Below are positions 17,317 to 27,017 of a stretch of DNA of 64,000 nucleotides, piece after piece (position 1 is the stretch's first letter; each line of letters begins with the position of its first letter). The notes beneath the pieces were generated by a model. That model had not been told where the DNA came from, did no database searches, and saw nothing but the letters and a program-made list of their open reading frames with translations. A program made the translations under genes and the position numbers. Source of the stretch: Methylobacter sp. KS41 (GTDB lineage Bacteria > Pseudomonadota > Gammaproteobacteria > Methylococcales > Methylomonadaceae). Where the stretch lies: contig PHSP01000001.1 in assembly GCA_002862125.1 (NCBI GenBank), forward strand, positions 1-64,000. The letters are read 5' to 3'.

Positions 17317-18003
17317 ATGCTAACTTCCGCCGACCTTGACACCTTGCTGTTAACATTAAAGGTGGCCGGTATTTCCACTTCTGTGATGCTATTGCTCGGC
17401 ACGCCTCTGGCCTGGTGGCTTGCCCGGACGCGTTCCGCCTGGAAAGGCGTTATCAATGCCGTCGTAGCGTTGCCGCTGGTGTTGCCGCCGACGGTATTGG
17501 GTTTCTATTTGCTGGTCTTGATGGGCCCGGCCGGGGTGATCGGAAAATTCACCAATTGGCTTGGTTTGGGCGCATTGCCGTTTACCTTTGCCGGATTAGT
17601 GGTAGCCTCGGCTCTGTATTCCATGCCGTTTGTTGTGCAACCTTTGCAGGCCGCGTTCACCACCATAGGCCAGCAGCCTTTGGAAGCGGCGGCAACCCTG
17701 CGCGCCAGCCCTTTGGATACGTTTTTCAGCGTGGTTATGCCGCTCGCGAAACCCGGATTTTTAACCGCCATCATTTTAGGCTTTTCCCATACCGTTGGTG
17801 AATTCGGCGTGGTGCTGATGGTCGGGGGCAACATTCCCGATAAAACCCGTGTCGTCTCCGTGCAAATCTACAATCATGTCGAAGCCCTCGAATATAACGA
17901 AGCCCACTGGTTAGCCGGCTGTTTGCTGGTGTTCTCGTTTGCCGTGCTGCTGACACTCTACACCGTGCTGAAAACCCAGCCTGTCGCCCATCAACTGAAA
18001 TGA
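17317..18003 (+). CDS. modB: ModB, molybdate ABC permease
   Basis: 228 residues with about five membrane helices. The EAA-type loop that docks to the ATPase is visible as LEAAATLRASPLDTFFSVVMPLAKPG, of which EAAATLRASP is the key part. The N-terminal LLLTLKVAGISTSVMLLLGTP is typical of ModB. The stop overlaps the modC start by 4 bp (ATGA). Confidence 0.94.
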   Translation: MLTSADLDTLLLTLKVAGISTSVMLLLGTPLAWWLARTRSAWKGVINAVVALPLVLPPTVLGFYLLVLMGPAGVIGKFTNWLGLGALPFTFAGLVVASALYSMPFVVQPLQAAFTTIGQQPLEAAATLRASPLDTFFSVVMPLAKPGFLTAIILGFSHTVGEFGVVLMVGGNIPDKTRVVSVQIYNHVEALEYNEAHWLAGCLLVFSFAVLLTLYTVLKTQPVAHQLK

Positions 18004-19079
18004 CCCAGCCTATTACCGCCCGCTTTCAGCTCGATTACGGCGCTTTTCAACTGGCTGTCGAGCTAAGCTTGCCGGGTTCCGGCGTCACCGTGCTGTTCGG
18101 ACATTCAGGCTCCGGCAAAACCACGCTGCTGCGCTGCATCGCTGGATTGCAACGCGCGCCGCAGGGTTTTCTGGAAATTAACGGCCATTGTTGGCAAGAC
18201 AGCGAACGTGATTTGTTTCTGCCCACGCATAAGCGAGCCTTGGGTTATGTATTTCAGGAAGCCAATCTGTTTCCCCATCTAACGGTCGCGGGTAACCTGC
18301 AATTTGGTTTAAAGCGAATTACCAATCCGGCGGGCGCTGCCGGTCTTCAGCACATCCTGGAATTGCTGGGTATCGAGCATTTACTCAAACGCAAACCGGA
18401 TTGCCTGTCAGGCGGCGAACGGCAACGGGTTGCCATCGCCCGCGCGCTGGCTTTGAATCCCGAGGTATTGCTGATGGATGAGCCTTTGGCATCGCTGGAT
18501 TTCAAGCGCAAACAGGAAATCCTCCCCTTTATAAGCCGGTTGCATCAAGAGCTAAATATCCCGGTATTGTATGTGACCCATTCCCAGCAGGAAGTTGCGC
18601 AACTGGCCGATCATCTGGTGATTCTGGCAAATGGCAGGGCACTGGCCTCGGGACCGCTATCGGAAACGCTGAGCCGTCTCGACGTACCGCTGGCCCAAGA
18701 CAAAAAGGCATCCACAGTTTGGCAGACCAATGTCGTCGAACATGAAACCGGCTATCATCTCACTCGCGTCGCCTTTTCAGGCGGCGCGCTCTGCCTGCCG
18801 ATGGCCGATGCCGCAATCGGCACGCCGCTGCGCGTGCAAATTTATGCCAGTGATGTCAGCATCGTTCTTGAAGTGCCTGCCGCCACCAGCATTCTCAATG
18901 TGCTGCCGGCAACCATTACCGGCCTCATTGACGACCATGGCGGACAGTCCGTGGTGAGATTGCAGATTGGCGCTCAGGCGTTGCTGGCGCACATCACCAG
19001 CAAATCGGCACGGTTGCTGGGCTTACAAATCGGCATGGCGGTTTATGTGCAAATTAAAAGCACATCGATATTGAATTGA
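18000..19079 (+). CDS. modC: ModC, molybdate ABC transporter ATPase
   Basis: 359 residues. Walker A is GHSGSGKTT, the signature LSGGERQ, Walker B LLMDEPLASLD and the H-loop LYVTHSQQE, all intact, in contrast to the ModC-like protein at 13182-14330. A TOBE (Mop) domain occupies about residues 290-359 and is expected to bind molybdate for feedback inhibition. It completes the modABC uptake system. Confidence 0.95.
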   Translation: MTQPITARFQLDYGAFQLAVELSLPGSGVTVLFGHSGSGKTTLLRCIAGLQRAPQGFLEINGHCWQDSERDLFLPTHKRALGYVFQEANLFPHLTVAGNLQFGLKRITNPAGAAGLQHILELLGIEHLLKRKPDCLSGGERQRVAIARALALNPEVLLMDEPLASLDFKRKQEILPFISRLHQELNIPVLYVTHSQQEVAQLADHLVILANGRALASGPLSETLSRLDVPLAQDKKASTVWQTNVVEHETGYHLTRVAFSGGALCLPMADAAIGTPLRVQIYASDVSIVLEVPAATSILNVLPATITGLIDDHGGQSVVRLQIGAQALLAHITSKSARLLGLQIGMAVYVQIKSTSILN

Positions 19080-19842
19080 GATCCGGTGAAGACTTGGCCT
19101 GAAAGCAATTATGCGCAAGCTCAAGTCCCCCTTAAAGAGTGTTGATTCTTTTGATGAAACCGGCCATCGGCTTTCGGTCCCAAGGAGACATTGAAGCCAG
19201 ATTTCTGAATAGCGGCATACCCGCGGGAAACAGTCAATCGTTCTCAAGAACCTTGACCGGGTTTCCATATCCCCGCCTCACCAAACCCGGCGCGCCTATT
19301 TTAAGCACCTGGCTCATGGACAAAACTGCGGACTCCTTCGACGGCAGGTTATCCTCAGCCGGACTAGCCATGGCAAAAACTCGAAAACCCAACCAATAAT
19401 CCCGGCCGGCTCGAATTAATCTCTTGCCAGCCAAGTATTCGCATTTTTGACAAGTGTTTGCTGTTAACCTGATTGAGGCTACTTATGAAACCGGGCGCAA
19501 AGCGAGCGAGAGTTTTAAAAATCACATGCCGATAATTTTTGACTGCCTTTCGCCTAAATGGAATTATCTGGCAACCCTCCAATCGCTTAATCGTCCTTGT
19601 TATTTAAATATCCGGTCCGACTTAATGACCGTAAACAGACTGGTTGAAAAAGTCTTGCTGTGGCTGCGAGCGTTCTGTTTAAACGGGAAGACATAAAATA
19701 AACTGCAGCAAAACACAGAGCTGCGTAAAATCGCCTATTCAGTTAAAATTCACCATCCTCGAGGTATTTTTAATGATTCTAGAAAGCTCAGGGATGTTAC
19801 TTTTAGTAATGGTAAAAAAATGAACTTAACCCTGGATTACCC
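19080..19842. other. Gene-poor spacer after modC
   Basis: 763 bp. Only short open frames without family character or ribosome sites occur. The DNA looks like degraded or intergenic sequence. It should hold the promoter for the PepSY/two-component unit, but none is clear. Confidence 0.5.
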
Positions 19843-20157
19843 ATGAAAACCTTGACTACAGCAGTTGAAACGCGATTAATTAGGTCTCTACAAACGCGAT
19901 TAAGCGCGTCTTTGCTGATGTTTTTACTTGCCAATATTTGTTTAGGAGAAGAGGTGATCCCCCCGCCGCCGCCCCTCAGCATCAGCCTTGATCAGGCAAC
20001 AAAACAAATCATCAAGAATGACAACAAAATCAGGGTTCTCGGGGCTGAAACAGAAATCATTGACGGAAAACAGGTGCATGTGATTAAAGTCTTAACGCTT
20101 GATGGCCGTATCCAGCATTTCAAAATTGATGCTGAAACCGGCGAAATAATTAATTAA
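19843..20157 (+). CDS. PepSY-domain small exported protein
   Basis: 104 residues. A signal peptide covers about 1-35 (hydrophobic SASLLMFLLANICLG). The mature part (LSISLDQATKQIIKNDNKIRVL, then HVIKVLTLDGRIQHFKIDAETGEII) is a single PepSY domain. It lies 16 bp before a response regulator and its kinase, an arrangement often seen where PepSY proteins are tied to PhoPQ-like sensing. Direct interaction with the kinase is inference. Confidence 0.82.
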   Translation: MKTLTTAVETRLIRSLQTRLSASLLMFLLANICLGEEVIPPPPPLSISLDQATKQIIKNDNKIRVLGAETEIIDGKQVHVIKVLTLDGRIQHFKIDAETGEIIN

Positions 20158-20173
20158 CCGTTAAGGTAAAGAC

Positions 20174-20851
20174 ATGCGTATTCTAATCGTTGAAGATGAA
20201 ATTACCCTCTGTGAACAAATTCATCAATATCTGGCTGGTAAAGGTTTTGCTGTTGACATGGCAAATACCGGCAGTGATGGCTATTACATGGGCAAGGAGT
20301 ACCCCATTGACGCGGCTATTATTGATATTGGTCTTCCCGATTTTTCAGGCATAGAACTTATAAAACGCTTACGCAAGGATAAAATAAGCGCGCCTATTTT
20401 AATTTTGACGGCCAGAAGCCGTTGGCAGGAAAAAGTAGAAGGACTGGAAGCCGGGGCGGATGATTATCTGGTTAAACCTTTTCAATATGAAGAGCTGCTT
20501 GCCAGGATCAACGCCTTAATCAGACGGTCCGCCGGGCAAGCGCATCCGGTATTAATTCATGATAATATTGAACTGGACACCGTAGCTCAGGAAGTTTCGG
20601 TTTCCGGGGTTAAGCTTGAGTTAACATCCTACGAATACAAGGTGCTGGAATATTTAATGTTTCATAAGGGCGAATTGATTTCAAAGTCCGTGTTGACGGC
20701 GCACATCTACGATGAAGACTTTGACCGTGACAGCAATGTCATAGAGGTTTTTATCGGCCGATTGAGAAAAAAACTCGATCCTGACGGCACGCGCAAGCCA
20801 ATCGAAACATTTCGCGGCCGGGGTTACCGGATTCCTGCCGGAGACTCTTAA
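20174..20851 (+). CDS. OmpR/PhoP-family response regulator
   Basis: 225 residues. The receiver domain has the acidic pair in IVEDE, the phosphoacceptor Asp in AAIIDIGLPDFSG (about residue 51) and the conserved Lys in YLVKPF (about residue 101). The C-terminal winged helix (about residues 125-222) ends RGRGYRI, typical of OmpR-type effectors. It resembles the QseB/PmrA/PhoP group. Target genes cannot be told from the sequence. Confidence 0.93.
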   Translation: MRILIVEDEITLCEQIHQYLAGKGFAVDMANTGSDGYYMGKEYPIDAAIIDIGLPDFSGIELIKRLRKDKISAPILILTARSRWQEKVEGLEAGADDYLVKPFQYEELLARINALIRRSAGQAHPVLIHDNIELDTVAQEVSVSGVKLELTSYEYKVLEYLMFHKGELISKSVLTAHIYDEDFDRDSNVIEVFIGRLRKKLDPDGTRKPIETFRGRGYRIPAGDS

Positions 20852-20855
20852 TCTC

Positions 20856-20871
20856 TTTGCGCATGCGCAAA
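20856..20871. repeat. Perfect 16-bp palindrome between regulator and kinase genes
   Basis: TTTGCGCATGCGCAAA lies 5 bp after the response-regulator stop and 47 bp before the kinase start. It may be a regulator site or a small RNA hairpin; nothing further can be said. Confidence 0.5.
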
Positions 20872-20917
20872 TGCGATAAAGCAGATAGCTATTTTCACTT
20901 TTCATAAAAGGCTTTAA

Positions 20918-22261
20918 ATGCGCGCTAACTCGTTAAGCTTTCGATTGTTGGCCGCCGAAGGCTTGGTGCTTGCAGCTTTTTTTGCGCTGGTTGCTCTTGT
21001 TCTTGAACAAGGCTTTCGTGAAAGCGCCGAACAGGCGCTGCAGGAAAGATTACAGATTCAAATTTACTCGCTTTTATCAGCCGCTAAACTGAACAATGCA
21101 GGTGAATTAATCATGCCTTCCAATTTGCACGAACCTCGATTTGAAAACCCGGGTTCAGGTCTTTACGGTTTTATTCAGCAAGCCAATAAAAAACCGATTT
21201 GGCGGTCACCGTCAGCAATCGGACTGGATGTAATTGATCCGCCAAAATTAACTCCGGGTAATTCGGCATTTGAGCTCGATAAGCATGACCGTTACGCCCT
21301 GCATTATGATGTTATTTGGCAGAATGTAGCCCATGTGGAGCGTGAGTACATCTTTACCGTGGCCGAGGATGCCCGGTTTATCATCAACCAGGTGAAACAG
21401 CTTCAACAAACCTTAAGATTCTGGCTGCTGATTATAGGGGTTATTTTGGTTTTGATTCAGTTCGCATTATTGCGCTGGAGTCTTAAACCGCTAAGAAGCA
21501 TCGTAACGGATCTTGAAGCAATAGAACAAGGTAAAAAAAACCTTTTAGACGGCCGCTATCCAACCGAACTGGAAGGACTGGCGGGCAATCTTAACTCCTT
21601 CATAGCTCATGAGCGCGCGCATTTGGAGCGTTATCGCAATAATCTGGCTGACTTGGCGCACAGTTTAAAAACGCCTCTTGCCATATTGCGCGGTTGTGTT
21701 GAATCTTTCAGCGAAAACAAGGAAACGGTGCAAGAACAAATTTCCAGGATGAATCAAATTATTGAATATCAATTACAAAGAGCGGCTGCCAAAGGCGAGC
21801 ACAAAGCAATCAGAACCATCAACGTATCTGCCGTTATTAACAAAATAATCTCATCGCTCAGCAAGGTTTACATTGATAAAGGCATTAATTTTGAGAAAAT
21901 CATCCCTGAACAATACCTGATTTATTGCGAAGAAGGTGATATCTATGAAATTATCGGCAACCTGCTGGATAACGCCTGTAAATGGTGCAATCACTCAGTC
22001 AAGGTCAGTATTTCAATTAATCAGCGCAAAAACAGACGAAATTTTTCGTTGCTCTTGGAAATTGAGGATGACGGACCGGGAATTCCCGTTGGAAAGTTTA
22101 ATGATATTTTAAAAAGAGGGATTCGTGCGGATGAAAATATTCATGGCCATGGCATTGGCGTGACTGTTGTTAATGAATTAATAGGCTTGTTGGGCGGCTA
22201 CCTGGAAGGCGGCAAGAGCGCGACACTGGGCGGCATGAAATGGAGCGTTTACTTGCCGTGA
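20918..22261 (+). CDS. PhoQ-like sensor histidine kinase
   Basis: 447 residues. Two membrane helices (about 8-30 and 165-187) flank a periplasmic sensor region of about 135 residues. A HAMP-like linker follows, then the H-box LADLAHSLKTPLAIL (phospho-His near residue 248), N-box EIIGNLLDNACKWC, and ATP-lid motifs EDDGPGIP and GHGIGV. It partners the upstream response regulator, which is transcribed in the same direction. Confidence 0.92.
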   Translation: MRANSLSFRLLAAEGLVLAAFFALVALVLEQGFRESAEQALQERLQIQIYSLLSAAKLNNAGELIMPSNLHEPRFENPGSGLYGFIQQANKKPIWRSPSAIGLDVIDPPKLTPGNSAFELDKHDRYALHYDVIWQNVAHVEREYIFTVAEDARFIINQVKQLQQTLRFWLLIIGVILVLIQFALLRWSLKPLRSIVTDLEAIEQGKKNLLDGRYPTELEGLAGNLNSFIAHERAHLERYRNNLADLAHSLKTPLAILRGCVESFSENKETVQEQISRMNQIIEYQLQRAAAKGEHKAIRTINVSAVINKIISSLSKVYIDKGINFEKIIPEQYLIYCEEGDIYEIIGNLLDNACKWCNHSVKVSISINQRKNRRNFSLLLEIEDDGPGIPVGKFNDILKRGIRADENIHGHGIGVTVVNELIGLLGGYLEGGKSATLGGMKWSVYLP

Positions 22262-22379
22262 TACTTAAGCCGGGCTTAGTTTTTTTATAGCGCTACCTGG
22301 GTCGCAGTGGATAAAAGCTCATCCTTTTATGTCCATGAGTTTCCATGTCTTACCTTTTTACCAAACCGGTTATGATCTG

Positions 22380-23267
22380 ATGCGTATACCCTTTATTTAT
22401 ATCAGCGTTATTTTACTTTGGGCAACGACGCCGCTGGCCATTAAATGGAGTAGCGAAGGCCCTGGTTTTTTATTCGGCGTCACCGCGCGGATGGCGATTG
22501 GCATGGTATGCGTATTTTTGACGCTGGCGATGATGCGGCAACGTCTTGTCTGGCATCGTAAAGCTCGACTGACCTATCTTGCAGTGGCGTTACAAATCTA
22601 CGGGGCAATGCTGACGGTGTACTGGGCTGCGCAATTTATTCCATCCGGCTGGATTTCCGTGATATTCGGTTTAACGCCGCTCATGACTGCTTTATTGGCC
22701 GCCGTCTTTCTAGGAGAAAGGAGCCTGACACCCGGCAAATTATTGGCTTATGGCCTGGGCGTAAGCGGTTTGGCTATTATGTCCGGTTCCGCATTTCAAT
22801 TGGGCTATGAGGGAATGCTGGGCATTTGCGGGGTGCTGGTTGCCGCGCTTTTGCAATCGCTTAGTTCGGTTTGGATAAAATGCCTGGCTGCAAAAATACC
22901 CGCTTTATCCCAGGTAACCGGAGGGCTGCTATTGGCATTGCCGGCTTACCTGCTGACCTGGAGCATAGCAGATGGCCGCTGGCCGCCAGTATTGACACCG
23001 GTCAGTCTGGCCGCGATTATTTATCTGGGCGTAATCGCCACTACCGTCGGATTCGTACTCTATTATTATTTACTCACGCATCTGTCTGCTACACGGGTGG
23101 CCTTAATTACTCTGGTCTCGCCGCTACTCGCACTGATGTTGGGACATAGCGTCAACCATGAACCGCTTACCATGAAGATTGTAACCGGCACTCTATTCAT
23201 AATTTCCGCACTCATTATGCATGAATTTTTTGACCGGCTTCCTGCTTTAAAGTCAATAACCAAATAA
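22380..23267 (+). CDS. EamA/DMT-family transporter
   Basis: About 295 residues from the ATG at 22380 (MRIPFIYISVILLWATTPLA); an in-frame ATG at 22329 would add 17 residues. About ten membrane helices in two EamA repeats are visible, and helix one starts with the typical LLWATTPLAIKW. Family members export metabolites or amino acids. The substrate is unknown. It stands alone between the kinase and csp genes. Confidence 0.83.
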   Translation: MRIPFIYISVILLWATTPLAIKWSSEGPGFLFGVTARMAIGMVCVFLTLAMMRQRLVWHRKARLTYLAVALQIYGAMLTVYWAAQFIPSGWISVIFGLTPLMTALLAAVFLGERSLTPGKLLAYGLGVSGLAIMSGSAFQLGYEGMLGICGVLVAALLQSLSSVWIKCLAAKIPALSQVTGGLLLALPAYLLTWSIADGRWPPVLTPVSLAAIIYLGVIATTVGFVLYYYLLTHLSATRVALITLVSPLLALMLGHSVNHEPLTMKIVTGTLFIISALIMHEFFDRLPALKSITK

Positions 23268-23461
23268 CCGCTAGCATCCAAAGAAGACATAGAAAAACTG
23301 TTAGATAAAAAATAATCGAAATTTAATTAAAATGTTTTTTGCTCTACCTGTAATTTTAGTGCTACCATTGGCCGCAGTTAAAGTTTGAGCCGGTTTCTTG
23401 TGAAGCTGGAATTTGTAAAGCCAATGAAAATTTGGCGATTTTTTTAAGTTAAGAGTGTGAT

Positions 23462-23671
23462 ATGGCAGATCAAGTTGTAGGTACCGTTAAGTGGTTCAAT
23501 GATGAAAAGGGTTTTGGATTTATTGAACAAGAAGGTGGCAAAGATGTTTTTGTTCACCACAGTGCAATTATCGGCACCGGTCGCAAAACCTTGCGAGAAG
23601 GGCAAAAAGTTACCATGCAGGTAACTCAGGGTCAAAAAGGTCCGCAAGCCGAGAACGTAACCCCGGCGTAA
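23462..23671 (+). CDS. CspA-family cold-shock protein
   Basis: 69 residues. RNP1 (KGFGFIEQ) and RNP2 (DVFVHHSAI) RNA-binding motifs are present in a single cold-shock domain starting [13 protein letters not shown]. These proteins melt RNA structure. A leader of up to about 190 nt precedes the gene, and a strong terminator follows it, so it is a monocistronic unit. Confidence 0.96.
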   Translation: MADQVVGTVKWFNDEKGFGFIEQEGGKDVFVHHSAIIGTGRKTLREGQKVTMQVTQGQKGPQAENVTPA

Positions 23672-23680
23672 CAAATTCAT

Positions 23681-23720
23681 AAGCAGGCCCGAAAGTTCAC
23701 TGGCTTTCGGGCCTGCTTTA
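23681..23720 (+). terminator. Rho-independent terminator of the csp gene
   Basis: AAGCAGGCCCGAAAG pairs perfectly with CTTTCGGGCCTGCTT around an 8-nt loop, beginning 10 bp after the stop codon and followed by a short T-rich stretch. Confidence 0.93.
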
Positions 23721-23951
23721 TTGAATGCTCTTAAAGCCGGTGACCTTTCTCAAGGCAGTTCCACGGTATTGCAGAATGATGCTATTTGATTCGAGTTAAG
23801 AAAGAGTTCAAGGCTTATATTTCGTAAGCGCCAATACATAGCCGTTCCGGTTCAAAACCGGCGAACCCTCTTTGCCGAAGCGGGAAAGTGTTGCATTGTT
23901 TTTTTATTAATGAACCTTCTGTAACTTGGCGGAAATAACTATCCGTAACGC

Positions 23952-25109
23952 TTACGCGACAGTCGTCACTTGTGTTTTCATGATAACGAATTTCGTGTTG
24001 GAAGCGACAATGGAGTGCGCGCCGAATATCCGGTTAAGATTGATATGGTAATTCAGATGGCGATTGCCGATTACCCATAGCTCTCCGCCTTTCCTCAGCA
24101 CATTCCTGGACTCGTTAAACATATTGCTGGCAATCTGATCGCCTACCGTATTCTGTTGATGAAAAGGCGGATTACAAAGAATGAGGTCTGCCGAAGCCGG
24201 TTTAAAATCCTTAAGCCCGTCTCCGGCGCAAAATGTCGCATTGCGTTTCTGTCCAAAAGCTCTATAAAAGTTTTCCTTGGCGGACGCAACAGCCATAAAA
24301 GATTCATCTACAAAATGTACCGTCGCCCCCGGATTTCGCTCAGCGGCCATTAAGCCCAACAAGCCGTTACCGCAACCCAAATCAATAATGTCGCAAGCAT
24401 TTCTTCCGGCCGGCAGGTGCTGAAGGAAAAAGCGCGTACCGATATCAAGACTGTCTCGCGAAAACACATTGGCATGGTTGCTAATCAGATAGCCGGATTC
24501 TTCAAGCCGGTAACAACCCGGATAAGGGCTGGCAGGAACAACCACCTCCGGATCAGGCGATGCAAAAATCAATCGCGCCTTTTTTCTTGCCAGCGCAGTG
24601 GTTGTGGTCCCAACCAAACGTTCCAGCAACTTCCAAATAGATGGAGGCAGGGTTTTTATCATTCCCGCCAAAATAATTTTCGTTGAAGGGAGCAAATACG
24701 GATGTAATCGTATCAGCTGATCCTCCAGCAATGCCAGTGTCTTAGGCGCTTTAATCAGAACCAGATCAAACTGTCCAGCCAGGGTTTCAAGACTGTTTAG
24801 CAGCTTAACACTGTTTTCGGGCAAGCCATTTTCGGCCAGATTATGCCGTGTCGCCTGTTGTGAAAGATACGAATCCGATACGGCTATAGGCTGGAATGAG
24901 CTCAAGGCGACAGCCAATGCGCCGAAGCTGTCATTAAATATCAAAATCCGGGCATCAGCCGGCGGTTTCACTACTTCCGCGAGGGAGTCGAGCAAATATT
25001 CATCAGCCGCGTCCCAGGCACGCAATAGCTCTAATGGGCGCTTAGGCAACCGGTTCAACTCAAACTCGCCCTGACTGACCCGCAACAGATTCTCTGTTTT
25101 AACAGACAT
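23952..25109 (-). CDS. rlmG: RlmG, 23S rRNA (guanine-N2) methyltransferase
   Basis: 385 residues in the duplicated RlmG/RsmC layout. The N-terminal half starts with RLPKRPLELLRAWDAADEYLL, characteristic of RlmG. The C-terminal catalytic domain has the SAM site DLGCGNGLLGL (about residue 238) and the N2-methyltransferase motif LILCNPPFHQ (about residue 305). RlmG methylates G1835 of 23S rRNA in E. coli. The EF-P-like gene lies 25 bp upstream on the same strand. Confidence 0.9.
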   Translation of the reverse strand: MSVKTENLLRVSQGEFELNRLPKRPLELLRAWDAADEYLLDSLAEVVKPPADARILIFNDSFGALAVALSSFQPIAVSDSYLSQQATRHNLAENGLPENSVKLLNSLETLAGQFDLVLIKAPKTLALLEDQLIRLHPYLLPSTKIILAGMIKTLPPSIWKLLERLVGTTTTALARKKARLIFASPDPEVVVPASPYPGCYRLEESGYLISNHANVFSRDSLDIGTRFFLQHLPAGRNACDIIDLGCGNGLLGLMAAERNPGATVHFVDESFMAVASAKENFYRAFGQKRNATFCAGDGLKDFKPASADLILCNPPFHQQNTVGDQIASNMFNESRNVLRKGGELWVIGNRHLNYHINLNRIFGAHSIVASNTKFVIMKTQVTTVA

Positions 25110-25134
25110 CGGGCAATTCAGAATTGGGATAGCT

Positions 25135-25701
25135 TCAAGCGCGTGACATAAATTTTCCGGATTCGGTATTGACCTTAATCAACTCATCCGTTTCCAGATA
25201 TTCAGGAACCTGAATCTCAAGCCCTGTAACCAACCGAGCCGTTTTAGTCCGCCCCGATGCGGTCGCGCCCTTTAGCGCAGGGGCCGTCTCAACAATCGGC
25301 AACACTACCGAGCTTGGCAGCTCAATGCCCAGTACGGCATCATCTATTAACAACGCAACGATTCCTTCCAAACCCTCGGTCAAATAGCCAATTTGATCTT
25401 CCAGTTCCTCGCGACTCAAGCTGTATTGGGTATAATCTTCCATATTCATAAATATAAAATTATCCCCGTCAATATAGGAAAACTGCACCTTGGCTCTAAC
25501 CAAATCAGCATCCTTAAAAAAATCATCGCCTTTCAAGGACTCATCCAGTTTTTGCCCGGTTTTGAGATTAGTAAAGCGGATTTTATACAAGGTCGATGCG
25601 CCTCGCGATGAAGGGCTTTTTGCATCAACCTGCTTAACAATATGAGGTACGCCGTTAATTTCTACTACCATTCCCCGTTTTAATTCACTAGCCTTTGCCA
25701 C
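25135..25701 (-). CDS. yeiP: Elongation factor P-like protein (YeiP)
   Basis: 188 residues from the GTG at 25699-25701, which has GAGGAG at a 6-nt spacing; an ATG at 25725 would add eight residues. It has the three EF-P domains (KOW-like N-terminus with SELKRGMVVEINGVPHIV, then OB folds). The SPSSRGASTLYKIRF loop replaces the EF-P loop that carries the modified Lys, placing it with the YeiP branch rather than canonical EF-P. YeiP-type factors are thought to relieve ribosome stalling. Confidence 0.9.
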   Translation of the reverse strand: MAKASELKRGMVVEINGVPHIVKQVDAKSPSSRGASTLYKIRFTNLKTGQKLDESLKGDDFFKDADLVRAKVQFSYIDGDNFIFMNMEDYTQYSLSREELEDQIGYLTEGLEGIVALLIDDAVLGIELPSSVVLPIVETAPALKGATASGRTKTARLVTGLEIQVPEYLETDELIKVNTESGKFMSRA

Positions 25702-25725
25702 ACGGCTCTCCTCAAGATTGAACAT

Positions 25726-26258
25726 TCTGTTGCCAATACCGGCAATAAAGATTTACATAAAAATAATGGCGCCAATCAATCACTATCGATGAATATTGAT
25801 TAAATTCATGCCTCTGGAAATCAAGCTTTAACCTGAGCGGGAGCCCGGATTCCAGCTGGATAATGCCGTCCTGACATCCGGTCAGGCCGGAAATCAGAAC
25901 GGTTACAAACTGGCTTTTTTTCAGAATCATTATAACGTAGAATTACTATTTAAGGCCGCTCAAGTTCCGTGTATGCCGGCATCAAATGCGTAGGAAACAC
26001 CTAGGAGCCTGTCGGACTTAGCGAATCGATATTAGAAAAATTCCACTTTGAGTTTTAAACTATGTGTTTTCATGAAGAATTTCAACACTTAGACGTGTGT
26101 TTTTATCAATATATGCCTTTATAAATCCACTCATGAGTGAAAAATAGCTTCTATCCGACAGACTCCTAGGCCGGACGAAATACAGGTTTTTGTTAATCCT
26201 TAGCCATAGGAATTATAATCGCCTGATATTGCTTGTACCTGTCCATAACGAGAAAGCT
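25726..26258. other. Intergenic region holding MITE copy A
   Basis: The region carries the complete MITE copy A (26005-26165 with CTAG on both sides). Apart from it, only short frames without family character are seen. MITE insertion leaves about 90 bp before the lipoprotein start. Confidence 0.6.
26005..26165 (+). mobile_element. MITE copy A (161 bp)
   Basis: Begins GAGCCTGTCGGA and ends TCCGACAGACTC, which are inverted repeats with one mismatch. It is flanked by CTAG at 26001-26004 and 26166-26169. It has no coding capacity. It is nearly identical to the copy at 35808-35968 (about three differences) and to that at 43398-43559. Confidence 0.92.
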
Positions 26259-26877
26259 ATGCGCGCAAGTTTAAAATTTTTGACCAGCATCACTTTTATC
26301 ACATTGGCGGCCTGTTCAACTCAGGAGATCAAACAAAACGCAACTACAGATGATAACTACATCGCCGCCCCTACCGAAAAATCACAGGCTCCGGCAGATG
26401 GCGGCTTGCAAATATCCGGTAAAAATCCGCCTTTGACTATAATGAAAGGCAAAAAAAAAATTGAGTCTGGTCAGAATTATGGATGGTGGAATTTGTAAAA
26501 ATGAGTATCAGGGAGTGAAAGGCGCTTTTCTCCTTTATGCCGATCCGAATGACATTAAACGGATCAAAGAAAAAAAAGGAACCGGGATCTTTAGATCTTT
26601 CGAAACTAAAATCCAGGAGCTTACCGCTGATGTTTTACATGAAGCCATTGAAAAAACTAATCTTTCAGAAGATCCTTTTATCTTGAGCGAAGAAGATGCT
26701 CAACAAAAACTGGCCAATGAATTAGTCAAAAATTTCCGTATCGCTGCTGCTAAGGCGAATAAAAAATTTAAAAAGGAAACATCGCTAACGATCGATATCA
26801 TCGCATTCCCTCCTTCCCTTGTTTTTTATCAAAAAAGCTGTGGGGAACTGCAAAGCACAGAGCCTGACAACCAATAA
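26259..26877 (+). pseudogene. Lipoprotein gene frameshifted at an A10 tract
   Basis: The ATG at 26259 (ribosome site GAGAAAG) starts a lipoprotein with the lipobox LAAC (MRASLKFLTSITFITLAAC). The frame closes at 26498 after a run of ten A at 26451-26460. The +1 frame continues smoothly as KLSLVRIMDGGICKNEYQG to 26877, so a run of nine A would give one protein of about 206 residues. Possibilities are a sequencing or assembly error, phase variation, transcriptional slippage, or real decay. The family is not recognised. Confidence 0.65.
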
Positions 26878-27017
26878 AGCGTTTCCAGGCGTTTTTTTCC
26901 GGCTTGCCATTAAGCGCCTTGCCTAGAGGATAGCCGTTGCATTCATGAACCTTAGTCATGAGACTGGGCTACGGCAGTTGGTCTTTACTGAAAACCTTGG
27001 GCGCGTGACGCCTATGC

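Noticed and set aside
19139-19434. Overlapping short frames after modC
   Set aside because: No ribosome sites, no recognisable domains; likely intergenic.
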